From: JACKBK01 sp963707275
GTDB lineage: Bacteria; Chloroflexota; Anaerolineae; JAAEKA01
NCBI GenBank assembly: GCA_963707275.1
Contig: CAVPPH010000015.1
Location: 124,001 to 188,000, forward strand
Direction: 5' to 3'
Length of the DNA stretch: 64,000 nt
Positions 46,447-55,664 of the stretch are shown in pieces. Both the position numbers and the translations under genes were made by a program. The stretch's first letter is position 1. The number at the start of each line of letters is the position of its first letter. The notes beneath the pieces are model-generated. The model saw only the letters and a program-made list of their open reading frames with translations, was not told where the DNA came from and searched no databases.

Positions 46447-46508
46447 GATGCGCACCAGACCGGTGCGCATCACATAATTATTATAGTCACAATGAAAATA
46501 ATAGCGAA
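46447..46508 (-). promoter_or_regulatory. Helicase promoter with leader hairpin
   Basis: On the minus strand TTCGCT (46508-46503), 17 bases and TATAAT (46485-46480). Directly at the start of the transcript a perfect 10-bp hairpin (46471-46462 with 46456-46447) forms. A structured leader on an RNA helicase suggests autoregulation. Confidence 0.5.
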
Positions 46509-46552
46509 TTCGTGGTGCGATCAGCGCGCGGCTGATAACCGCGACCTTCGCG

Positions 46553-47503
46553 CTATGTCACGGGCGGGAACAGAGCGGGGATCAGCGGATACGTCACCAA
46601 CGTGACCAGAATAGCGAGGGTCAGGGCGTTGACCACGAAGTTGACGTCAGCTTCGTCGGCTTTGGGCATGAAGAGGGGGATGACGAAGGGAGACGGCAAG
46701 ATCGCCATGGTCAGCACGGCAGCCTGAAACGCCGTGTCAAGGTGCAGCAGGCGCCCCACCACCAGCAGGCTGAAGACCAGCCCGGCCGGAACCCAGATCA
46801 GCAGGCGGGCGCCGATGGTGCGCACTGGCTTGCTCAACTCGCCGGAGCGCAGTTGCAGCTCGTAACCAATCGCGATGGCGACCAGAGGTGTCGTCATGCT
46901 GCCGACCAATCGCACGGTTTCGAGGATGCTGTCGCCTATCGCCGACGCAGCCAGTAGTTCGTCGATCCGGAACTGGCTCGCCAGCAGGCCGGCCAGGATG
47001 GCCAGGATGACAGGTGTTTTCAGAAAGCCCAGCAATGTCTCGCGGAAGGAGGTCGCTCCGGTCGAAAGCCGCTTCAGACCGGGCACCAGCACGAAAAAGA
47101 CAAAGAGCACCTGTCCCAGATCGACGATGCCGAACTTGAACAGGTTCTCCGCACCGTAGACCGCGCCATAGATGGCGTAGCCCATCATGCCTGCCTCGAA
47201 GCCGGTTAGCAGCGACGGCATGAAGAGCGAGTCGATGCGCAGCGGGCCGTGCAGCCGCCGGCCCAGCAGCAGAACCAGCCAGCAGGCAACGAAAACCGTG
47301 ACGACGATCAGCAGGTAGTGCAACTCGATGGTCACCTGCGAGAAGGCCAGGAAGAGCGCAGCCGGCAGCGTGACGTTGACCACCAGGGTCTTGATGTCGG
47401 CGATCGTCTCCGGTCGCACCAGCCGGATGCGCCGCAGCAGGACGCCCAGCAGGATCAGCAGAAAGATGGGCAGGACTTTGGAGAAGGCGGTGAGGAAGAC
47501 CAT
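46553..47503 (-). CDS. AEC (auxin efflux carrier) family transporter
   Basis: A 316-residue membrane protein with about ten hydrophobic helices in two halves. The N-terminal FSKVLPIFLLILLGVLLRRI, VVNVTLPAALFLAFSQV and TPVILAILAGLLASQF are typical of AEC/malate permease-type proteins, which move carboxylates or auxin-like acids. The C-terminal half has AAVLTMAILPSPFVIPLFMP. It may carry dicarboxylates used by the fumarase and malic enzyme next door (inference). Confidence 0.8.
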   Translation of the reverse strand: MVFLTAFSKVLPIFLLILLGVLLRRIRLVRPETIADIKTLVVNVTLPAALFLAFSQVTIELHYLLIVVTVFVACWLVLLLGRRLHGPLRIDSLFMPSLLTGFEAGMMGYAIYGAVYGAENLFKFGIVDLGQVLFVFFVLVPGLKRLSTGATSFRETLLGFLKTPVILAILAGLLASQFRIDELLAASAIGDSILETVRLVGSMTTPLVAIAIGYELQLRSGELSKPVRTIGARLLIWVPAGLVFSLLVVGRLLHLDTAFQAAVLTMAILPSPFVIPLFMPKADEADVNFVVNALTLAILVTLVTYPLIPALFPPVT

Positions 47504-47591
47504 GGGATCGATCGATGTGGTTCAAAATATCGAGGGTGAGGACCTCCCCACCCTCGACGAGAATTCATGACTTCTCAGCCTTCACCGTTAC

Positions 47592-47657
47592 GTCACTCCC
47601 GCGGAGGTGGGAGTCTAATGCTCGTGAAGGATGGATTCCCGCCTCCGCGGGAATGAC
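47592..47657. repeat. Inverted pair of GTCATTCCCGCGGAGG-type repeats
   Basis: 47592-47615 reads GTCACTCCCGCGGAGGTGGGAG and 47634-47657 is a near-exact reverse complement (ending GCGGGAATGAC). Such elements are common non-coding repeats; they fill the gap between AEC transporter and fumarase genes. Confidence 0.65.
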
Positions 47658-47693
47658 CAGTGAGCTGTGACGGAACTCAAGGAGCACAGTCTC

Positions 47694-48317
47694 TCAGGCG
47701 CCCACCAACTCTTTGAACTTCGCTTCCGACTTGGCCGCGACCTCGGCGTGGATCGACTGGCCGTGGCTGTCCATGGTGACGACGGCCGGGAAGCCCTCGA
47801 CGCGGATCTGCCAGAAGGCTTCGGGCACGCCGAACTCTGCCAGCTTGTGCACGTCTTCCACTTCGGTGACGGTCTCGGCGATCAGCGTGGCCGCGCCGCC
47901 CACGGCGTGCAGGTAGACGGCCTTGAACTTGCCACAGGCGGCCAGCGTGCGCGGTCCCATGCCGCCCTTGCCGATCACCGCTTTCAGGTTGAAGTGCTCG
48001 ATGACCAGGTCCTGGTAGACTTCCTCGCGGATGCTGGTGGTCGGCCCGGCGGCCACGAAGCGCCACTGGCCGTCCTCCTTGGCGACCACCGGCCCGCAGT
48101 GGTAGATCACGCCGCCGTCCAGCTTCTCCTTGAGCAGCTCATACAGCGCTTCCTCTGATTGCGGAGGATTGCCGCCCGTCTTGATGAACTCCTCGACCAT
48201 GTACTTGTGGGCCGCGTCGCGCGCGGTGAAGATGACGCCGGTGAGCTCCACCTGGTCGCCGACGTGCAGCGCGCTGATGGCCTCGTCCGAGATGGGTACG
48301 GTTAGCTTGTGGATCAT
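47694..48317 (-). CDS. Fumarate hydratase class I, beta subunit
   Basis: The 207-residue C-terminal-type subunit of the [4Fe-4S] fumarase/L(+)-tartrate dehydratase family. It carries the family's GDQVELTGVIFTARDAAHKY, GVIYHCGPVVAKED and GKGGMGPRTLAACG. It would combine with the alpha subunit to convert fumarate and malate. Its ATG overlaps the alpha-subunit stop by 4 bases. Confidence 0.9.
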   Translation of the reverse strand: MIHKLTVPISDEAISALHVGDQVELTGVIFTARDAAHKYMVEEFIKTGGNPPQSEEALYELLKEKLDGGVIYHCGPVVAKEDGQWRFVAAGPTTSIREEVYQDLVIEHFNLKAVIGKGGMGPRTLAACGKFKAVYLHAVGGAATLIAETVTEVEDVHKLAEFGVPEAFWQIRVEGFPAVVTMDSHGQSIHAEVAAKSEAKFKELVGA

Positions 48318-49186
48318 TGGTAAGTCACCTCCTCACCCCTGACGGTCATGCTGCGCCGCCGGTTGGCCCAGCACATGTAGCTGACGGAGACGAAAAAGCT
48401 GGCCGGCAGGCGGTGCAGGGAGTCGATCTGCACGTCCAGCACCGTCGTCTTGCCGCCGAAGCCCATCGGCCCGATGCCCAACTCGTTGGCCTGTTCCTTG
48501 ATGGTCTCCTCCAACGCGGCCAGCTCAGGGTCGTCGTTGCGGTCGCCGAGCGGCCGGAAAAGCTGCTGCTTGCTGAAGGCATAGGACGGCGCCGCGGTCG
48601 CCGCCGATGGCAACCCCCAGCACGCCCGGTGCACAGCCCTGGCCCTGCGCCCGTTGCACGGCATCCAGCACCACCTTGCGCACGCCCTTCCAGATCGCGG
48701 CCGGCCTTGAGCGGCGCGTTGGGCAGGGAATACTGGGCGCCGACGTTTTCACAGCCGCCGCCTTTGAGCATCAGATCCACCTGCACGGCGTCCTCGTCCC
48801 ACTCGTGGAAGTGGATGGTGGGAAACTCGATGCCGGTGTTGTCGCCGCTGTTGGCGCCGCTGATGCTATCGACCGCGTTGGGCCGTAGATACGACTTCTC
48901 GGTGGCGATGACGACCGCCTGCTTGATCTGCGCGGCCAGGGCGCGGGTCGACCAGCCCACCGGGTAGTGCACCTCGAAGATCGGCGTGCCGGTGTCCTGG
49001 CAGATCGGCCGCGACAGCTGCCGCGACATCTCCTGATTGACCAGCATTGTGTCCAGCGCGCCCTGCGCGGCCGAGCCGGGTTCTTCAAATTCGCGTGCCT
49101 CGCGCAGCGCCAGTTCCATGTCCGCCCGGCAAATCGGTGGACGTGCGCCGGATCAGCTCGACGAACGCGTTAGTGAGATCTTGCAT
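48314..49186 (-). CDS. Fumarate hydratase class I, alpha subunit (frameshifted)
   Basis: The [4Fe-4S]-binding subunit. Cluster ligands would be among the cysteines of SRPICQDTGTP, MLKGGGCENVG and GQGCAPGVLGVAIGGDR. LRPNAVDSISGANSGDNTGI is also typical. The frame changes near 49122, 48690 and 48600 (each one extra base), after which YAFSKQQLFRPL and TTVLDVQIDSLHRLPASFFV continue. ATG 49186 with AAGGAGG upstream gives about 290 residues. ORF finders would split it into three. Confidence 0.85.
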
Positions 49187-49326
49187 GTGGTAACCTCCTT
49201 GTGGGGATAAGGAAAGGAGGGAAATGTGGGAGAGTTCAAGAAGCCTCTGCCCACTTCATGGGAGAGGCCTCCGGGTCGTTCCTTTGTTTCCCTCATTGCC
49301 CTTCTTTCCCTTCCGCTTCCCCTCTG

Positions 49327-50204
49327 TCAGACCGTCCGCTCGAACGCGTCCAGCGTGTTCTGCAGGAGCATAGCGATGGTCATCGGGCCGACGCCGCCGG
49401 GGACGGGTGTGATCATGCCGGCCACCTCGACGGCCTCGTCGAAGTTGACGTCGCCGACCAGCCGGTAGCCGCTCTTCTTGCTGGCGTCGTCGACGCGGTT
49501 GACGCCTACGTCGATGACCACGGCTCCCGGTTTGATCCAGTCGCCGCGCACCATGCCGGCCCGGCCCACGGCCGCCACCAGCACGTCTGCCTCGCTGCAG
49601 ATCGCGCGCAGGTCCTTGCTGCGCGAGTGGCAGGTGGTGACGGTCGCGTTGGCGTGCAACAGCAAGGCCGCGACCGGCATACCGACGATGTTGCTGCGAC
49701 CCAGCACCACCGCGTTGGCGCCTTCCAGCTTGACGCCGCTGCGCTCCAGCAGCACCATGCAGCCCTTGGGCGTGCAGGGGATGAACAGTGGCTTGCGGCC
49801 CTTCATCACCAGCCGGCCGATGTTGATCGGGTGGAAGCCGTCCACGTCCTTCTCCAGGCTGATGGCGCCCAGGATCGCTTCCTCGTCCAGGTGCTTCGGC
49901 AGCGGCAACTGCACCAGAATGCCGTTGACGGCCGGGTTGGCGTTCAGGTCGCGCACCAGGCCCTCGACCTCTTCCTGGGATGCAATCGGCAGGCAACTTG
50001 TAGCTGAAGCTCTCCATGCCCACTTCCAGGCAGTTCTTGCCCTTCATGCGGACGTAAGCCTGTGACGCGGGGTCTTCGCCGACCAGCACGGTGGCCAGGT
50101 CCGGGCTTGCGACCGGTGGCGGCGTTCAACTCAGCCACGCGGGCGGCAATGGTCTTGCGCACATCGGCGGCAATGGCAGTTCCATCGATCAGTGTAGCGG
50201 TCAT
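49327..50204 (-). CDS. folD: Bifunctional methylenetetrahydrofolate dehydrogenase/cyclohydrolase (frameshifted)
   Basis: Interconverts methylene-, methenyl- and formyl-tetrahydrofolate. Family marks are ASQAYVRMKGKNCLEVGM (with the catalytic Lys), NGILVQLPLPKHLDEEAILG, KDVDGFHPINIGRL, PCTPKGCMVLLERSGV, VVLGRSNIVGMPVAALLLHA and TPVPGGVGPMTIAMLLQNT. ATG 50204 with AGGAGA is the start. Frame changes at about 50100 and 49970 (one extra base each). The corrected length of about 290 residues is normal. Confidence 0.9.
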
Positions 50205-50306
50205 GTGTTTCTCCTGTCGGGTGAATGTCGCCGCGAGCAGCCCGGACATCGTTGTCTGCGCTGCTCGCGGCAGGTGTTGGTTTGTTGAAGCCGGTGGCTG
50301 GTAGTG

Positions 50307-51259
50307 TCAGCGAACCAGCACTGGCTGCGCCGCGAACTGTCGTCGGCTGAGCAGGTATTCGTAGGCGGACAGGGCTGCCTTCGCGCCGTCGCCCACAGCG
50401 ATCAGTACCTGCTCGGCGTAGCTGTTGGTCACGTCGCCGGCGGCATAGATGCCTGGACGGCTGGTCGCGCCGCGGCAGTCTACTACGACCCGACCTTGTT
50501 CGTCCAGATCGACGATGCCGTTCAGCAGGCCGGTGTTAGGTATCAGCCCAAGCTCAACGAACATGCCCTTGACGGTGATGGTTTCTTTGTGCCCGTTGGC
50601 GCGGCGCACGGTCATTTCCTCCAGATGCGGCGAGCCGCCGACGGAGACAACCGTAGTGTCTTCGAGTACAACCACGTTGTCGAAGCTGGCGAATCCTGTC
50701 CAGCCAGGGCGAGTTGGTCGGCAGCGGGTCTTGCGACACCAGGAAGACGCGACTGGCCAGCGTCGCCAGCTCGGTCACGGCGCGGAAGGCCAGGCTGTCG
50801 CTGCCCACTACCGCCGTTTCCTTGCCCCAGAATAGCGGCGCATGGCTGATGGCGGAGTAGCTCACTCCCAGGCCCAGCAGGCTGCGCTCGCCGGGGACGT
50901 TCAGCATACGCGGCTGCGGCGCCAGTGGCCACGATGAGCGAGCGGGTCACGAAGGCTGTACCGCTCTCGGTCGTCACCTTGATGTACTCTTCGCCGTTGC
51001 CGTTGGCAAGTAAATCGACGGATACGGCTTTGTCCATCAGTCGTGCAAAGTCTAGATACTCCACCTGGCTTTGAAAATGGCGCACCACCTCTTCCCCGTT
51101 GATGGTCTCATAGCCTTCCAGCCCGCGAATGTGCATCCGATAGTTAGACTTGCCGCCGAGATCCTCGGAGATCAGCAGTGTTTCCAGTCGTTTGTGAATG
51201 GCGTAGACCGTAGCTGTCAAGCCCGCCGGCCCGCCGCCGAGTATTATCAGGTCGTACAT
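50307..51259 (-). CDS. Thioredoxin-reductase-like flavoprotein without the CxxC motif (frameshifted)
   Basis: A protein of about 317 residues with the FAD site IILGGGPAGLTATVYAIHKR, the NAD(P)H strand TAVVGSDSLAFRAVTE and the C-terminal FAD motif GIYAAGDVTNSYAEQVLIAV, all as in TrxB. At the place of the redox-active CATC the sequence reads GVSYSAISHAPLFWGK, so both cysteines are missing and thioredoxin reduction by the usual route is not possible. It may be a ferredoxin- or NAD(P)H-oxidising relative. The frame changes near 50925 and 50700 (one extra base each). Confidence 0.75.
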
Positions 51260-51365
51260 GGTAATTCTCCTCGTAGGGAAGGTAATCGGTGAATTTGTGA
51301 CTGGTCAGAGCGCGGGTAGAAGTCGTGGCTCTGGAGACTGATTCCTGCACACTGGTCACTGATTA

Positions 51366-52736
51366 CTACTCCGCCGGCGCCTCCGGAATGAAGCCCTTCT
51401 CCATCATCCAGCGCGTCAGATCGCGCGAGCGTCCGATGATGTCGGTGGCGTGGCGATAGATCTCATCCTCTGTGCGCTCCAGTCGGGCCAGACCCTGGTG
51501 CTGCGCCATCATCGCGACCGCCACTGCTTCCTTGGGGAACACATCCCAGTCGTCCATGGTGGGCAGGATGTGCTGCTCGTCGAGTTGGCCGGCCGTGTCG
51601 GCCAGCGCTGTGGCAGCCGCGATGCACATCTCGTCGGTGATGGTGCTGGCGCGCACGTCCAGGGCGCCGCGGAAGATGCCCGGAAAGCCCAGCGAGTTGT
51701 TGACCTGGTTCGGAAAATCGGAGCGACCGGTGGCAAAGACGCGTACGCCAGCCTCCTGCGCTTCCCACGGCCACATCTCGGGCACCGGGTTGGCGCAGGC
51801 AAAGACGATTGAGTCTTCGGCCATCTTGTCGACCCACTCAACCTTGAGCGTGCCAGGGCCGGGGGTGCTCAACGCAATGCAGACATCGGTACCAGTGAGT
51901 GCTTCGGCGATGCCGCCAACGCGTCCTTCGGCGTTTGTCGCGTTGCACAGTCGCCACTTGTCCACGAATTCAGCCTTGCGGCGGCTGATGTCCTCGCGGC
52001 CCGGATGCAGAATGCCCTTGCTGTCGACCACGAAGGTCTTGGCAGGGTCCGCTCCGGCGGCGAAGATCAGCCGCATACAGGCGACGTTGCTGGCGCCTGA
52101 GCCGACGAACGCCAGGTGGACGTCCTCGATGCGCTTGCCTACGACCTTGAGCGCGTTCATCAGACCGGCCAGAGTGACTGTGGCTGTACCCTGTTGGTCG
52201 TCGTGCCAGATCGGTATCTCAGCCTTCTCACGCAGGGTGTCGAGGATGCGGAAGCATTTCGGCTGGCTGATGTCCTCCAGATTGACACCGCCGAAGCTGG
52301 GCTGCAGCAGCAGCACCGTCTCGATGAAGCGGTCGGGATCCTTGGTATCCAGGCAGATGGGCACCGCGTCCACACCACCCAGATACTTGAAAAGCAGCGC
52401 CTTGCCTTCCATCACCGGCATCGCGGCCTTGGGGCCGATGTCGCCCAGACCAAGGACGCGTGTGCCGTCGCTGATGACGGCGATGGTGTTCCACTTGTTG
52501 GTGTATTCGTAGGCCAGTTCAGGATCGGCCTGAATCGCCTTGCACGGAGCTGCCACGCCCGGCGTATACCAAATGGCGAAGTCATTGAAGTCCCGGACCG
52601 CGCACTTCAACGCGATCTCGGTCTTGCCGCGGTAGAACGGATGCAGGCGCATCGCGTCCGCCGAGGGTTTGGTAGCTTTGGCCAGCAACGCCTCTGTGTT
52701 GGTGGCCGTTCTTTCCAGGGTTTTGGTCGAAGACAT
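51366..52736 (-). CDS. Malic enzyme (NAD(P)+-dependent malate dehydrogenase, decarboxylating)
   Basis: A 456-residue enzyme converting malate to pyruvate and CO2. Visible signatures are FAIWYTPGVAAPCKAI, RVLGLGDIGPKAAMPVMEGK, IPIWHDDQQGTATVTLAGLM and HLAFVGSGASNVACMRLIFA (dinucleotide binding). It lacks the phosphotransacetylase extension of the MaeB type. ATG 52736 with GGAGG is chosen. It lies upstream of the flavoprotein, FolD and fumarase genes on the same strand; with fumarase it gives fumarate to malate to pyruvate. Confidence 0.9.
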   Translation of the reverse strand: MSSTKTLERTATNTEALLAKATKPSADAMRLHPFYRGKTEIALKCAVRDFNDFAIWYTPGVAAPCKAIQADPELAYEYTNKWNTIAVISDGTRVLGLGDIGPKAAMPVMEGKALLFKYLGGVDAVPICLDTKDPDRFIETVLLLQPSFGGVNLEDISQPKCFRILDTLREKAEIPIWHDDQQGTATVTLAGLMNALKVVGKRIEDVHLAFVGSGASNVACMRLIFAAGADPAKTFVVDSKGILHPGREDISRRKAEFVDKWRLCNATNAEGRVGGIAEALTGTDVCIALSTPGPGTLKVEWVDKMAEDSIVFACANPVPEMWPWEAQEAGVRVFATGRSDFPNQVNNSLGFPGIFRGALDVRASTITDEMCIAAATALADTAGQLDEQHILPTMDDWDVFPKEAVAVAMMAQHQGLARLERTEDEIYRHATDIIGRSRDLTRWMMEKGFIPEAPAE

Positions 52737-53081
52737 GGGTGCCTCCTTTGGCCAGCGAATCGTCTGGCTGACTAGCTTGGGTGGACAGGTTTTTTTACGC
52801 ACGCTTGGTGCGCCTTTCTTGTCTCAGCACGCGTCTGCGTACCACCCGTGCGCTGGTGCGTGCCCTGGAACGAAGGCAGACGGGTTTCTTTTCTCCTAAG
52901 ACTCAGCATAGCACATTTTCCGGGCCAAGAATATGACCCAGCGCAGGGTTAGCGCGATTTAAGACCCGATTCGCGACCTTAAATCCTTCGAGTAGTCGCC
53001 CTTTCGCCTAGCCGAAAGGCTGCCGCGAGCCATCTACACGAAAACAGGCTTCGATTTAAGGCACTGGACATAACAAAGCCC
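52737..53081. other. Divergent intergenic region upstream of malic enzyme and LysM protein
   Basis: No gene was found. A stem near 53004-53015 (CCTAGCCGAAAGG type) and GC-rich imperfect repeats of ACGCRYGGTGCG lie upstream of the malic enzyme leader. A candidate -10 TATGCT on the minus strand (52910-52905) lacks a convincing -35. Confidence 0.4.
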
Positions 53082-53111
53082 TTGATTTGGCCACCTGGAG
53101 CGTGCTACAAT
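53082..53111 (+). promoter_or_regulatory. Promoter of first LysM protein gene
   Basis: TTGATT (53082-53087), 18-base spacer and extended -10 TGCTACAAT (53103-53111). The leader of about 145 bases contains GCCAGGCAAGT twice (53151-53161 and 53210-53220). Confidence 0.55.
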
Positions 53112-53261
53112 TTTCGTGCGGGCGATGAAAGCGAGAACAATCGCCCGGCGGCCAGGCAAGTCAACTCGCAGGCGCCTTCCATAATACAGGCGCAGACGAG
53201 GGCAAAGCTGCCAGGCAAGTGACGACGAAGCGGGCCCGGCGCCCCAGGAAGGATGACATCG

Positions 53262-55383
53262 ATGAAAACAATGAAGCCAAGAATGCTGATACTGGTGATG
53301 GCGCTGGTGATGGTAGCCAGCGTGGTGCCCATGGGGCGCGGGCCGCAGGCCTCCGGCGCGGACGTGCTGTACAACGGTGGGTTCGAGCAGGGGTTCGAGT
53401 TCAAACCCGGCCTGTCCGGGCATGGTGGGCGCTGGCTGGGGCTGCTTCAACAACGGCGGCGCAGCGGTCTACGGCTTCTACGATGATATGTGGGCGCCGG
53501 TGGTGGCAGACGGCAAGAACTCGCAGTTGATCGAGATCAACACCAAGCAGCAGGGGGGCGACGCCAACCGCCAGGCTGGCATCTTCCAGCGGGCGCTGGT
53601 GCAGGCCGGTGCGACCTACCAGTTGTCGCTGAAAGGCATGATCCGTGCGGACGACAAGGACACGTCCGATCCGTGGCGCTACCGGGTGTATGTCGGGTTC
53701 GACCCGACGGGTGGCGTGAACTGGCAGACGGTGAGCGACTGGCGGGAACTGCCGTGGGACACCTACTACCCGCGGACGGAGCCTGGCTCATTCAGCAGCT
53801 ACAGCACGTCGGTGGCGGCCACGGGGCCGGCGCTGACCGTATTTGTGCGGGTGGAGCGCAAGTGGGGCACGTGGTACGAGGAGACCGATTTCAACCTGGA
53901 CGCCATCAGCCTGGTGGGTCCGGCCGTGGCCATCCCGTACGTCGAGGCTGTCAAGCCGGCGCATCCTTCCTCTGAAGGTGGCTACATCGCACCGCCGGCC
54001 CAGCCGGGCGACGGCGCATTCATCGCTCCGCCAGCGCAACCTGGCGATGGCAGTTACACAGCCCCGCCCGCGCAACCTTCCTCTGAAGGTGACTACACCG
54101 CGCCGCCGGCGCATCCTGGCGACGGCTATCTGGTGGATCCGAACTACAGCGTGCCGGCGCCGACCGCGACCACGATCGTGTGTAGCGGCGCGAACCTGCT
54201 GTGGAACGGCGGCTTCGAGAACGGCTTTGCGCCCAACGGCGTGGCGTTCTACTGGACCGGGTTCAACAATGGTGGGCGCGCCAACTACGGCTATTACGAT
54301 GAGATGTGGCCGCCGGTGGTCTCGCAGGGGTCTCACGGGCAGTTGCTGGAGATCAACAGCAAGGACCTGCCCGACGGCACCGATCCCGACCGGGTGATCG
54401 GCATCGCCCAGCGGGTCTACCTGCAACCGGGCGCGACCTACCAGATCTCCTTTGACGCCATGATGCGCGAAGCGCCGGTGGCGACGGACGAGGATGCCTA
54501 CCGCTACGAGGTATTGTGGGGCTACTCGACCAGCGGATCGACCGACCCGAACCAGATGACCTACAAGCAACTGGTGCCGCTGACGACCATCTACCCCCGC
54601 ACGGAGCCGGGCGCGATGCAGGCCTACTCGACGCAGTTCACAGCGCCGGGCGGCTACACCACGCTGGCGATCTGGGGCCTGAAGAAGTGGGCGACAGTGA
54701 ACCGTGAGCTGGATGTCAACCTGGACAACGTGGTGTTGCAGCAGTGCTCGCCCGTCAAGCCGGTGCATCCGATCTATCCGGTCCACCCGCAGAAACCGGT
54801 GCACCCGATCTATCCCGTGAAGCCGGTCTACCCGGTCAAGCCGGTGCAGCCGATTGTGCCGCCCAGCAAGCCGCACCCCGGGCCGGTGTGTGACGAAGCG
54901 GCTGGCGACGTGTGGGTCACGGTGCAGCGCGGCGACACCCTGAGCGGGATCGCGGCGGCCACCGGCACCACTGTGCAGGCGATCATGCAGAAGAACGACC
55001 TGACGAACCCGAACGTGATCTACGTCGGCCAGACCCTGTGCATCCCCGGACAGGCGGCAGCCGTGCCGTACGTGGAACCTGCCACAGCGGCAGCGCCTGT
55101 GACAAGGCAACCGGCCGTAGAGGCCGCGGAACTGGCGCAGAGCGCGACACCAGCGACTGTCGAAGCCGATGACTTTGTTGAAGCGGCGCAGCCGGACGAG
55201 ACGCTCAGCGAGCCGGCAGCTTCCGAGGATACCAGCCAGGCGGCTGTCTACACGGTTCAGCGGGGCGACTCCTTGAGCGCCATCGCCGGCCAGCACGGGA
55301 CGACCGTCCAGGCACTGGTGCAGTTGAACGATATTGCCAATCCCAACCACATCTTCAGCGGCCAGCAATTGCGGCTGCGCTAG
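53262..55383 (+). CDS. Secreted LysM protein with two carbohydrate-binding-like domains (frameshifted)
   Basis: About 706 residues. The signal peptide (MLILVMALVMVASVVPM) is followed by two similar beta-sandwich domains, each opening LYNGGFEQGF / LLWNGGFENGF and containing YDDMWAPVV / YDEMWPPVV and YPRTEPG. Between them lie Pro-rich repeats (GGYIAPPAQPGDG, GAFIAPPAQPGDG) and after them HPIYPVHPQKPVHPIYPVKP repeats. Two LysM domains close the protein (VTVQRGDTLSGIAAATGTTV, YTVQRGDSLSAIAGQHGTTV), which would bind peptidoglycan. The frame changes near 53420. ATG 53262 fits AGGAAGG; it is probably a cell-wall-attached structural protein. Confidence 0.8.
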
Positions 55384-55664
55384 ATGAGGTGATGAGATAA
55401 CGACGAACACGCGTGGAGCCGTGGCCCTGGCCGGGGCACGTCGGTCAGGGTTACTGCTCCCGGGCAGTAAATTCAGGAGGACATCATTGCATTGCTCGGG
55501 TTGGCTACCCATCGCTGGGGCGCAGCACCGGAAGGACCGATCTTCTGAACGCGCTCAACCAGTCACCGTCGGACAAATTCGCTCGGCGAACCGATGGCGA
55601 CACAACAAGCCCGCTCATCAAGCAAGTTGCGGGCAACCTTAGTCAGAATACGGAGGTATTCAAA
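55384..55664 (+). other. Intergenic leader between LysM genes
   Basis: Contains a small hairpin TTACTGC...GCAGTAA (55451-55470), then AGGAGG at about 55475 with a possible short upstream ORF starting ATT or TTG and ending TGA near 55548. No promoter boxes were clear, so the two LysM genes may be cotranscribed. Confidence 0.35.

Noticed and set aside
53112..53261. Cyclic-di-GMP riboswitch before the LysM gene
   Set aside because: The conserved GEMM core sequences could not be found; only GC-rich stems and a short direct repeat are present.
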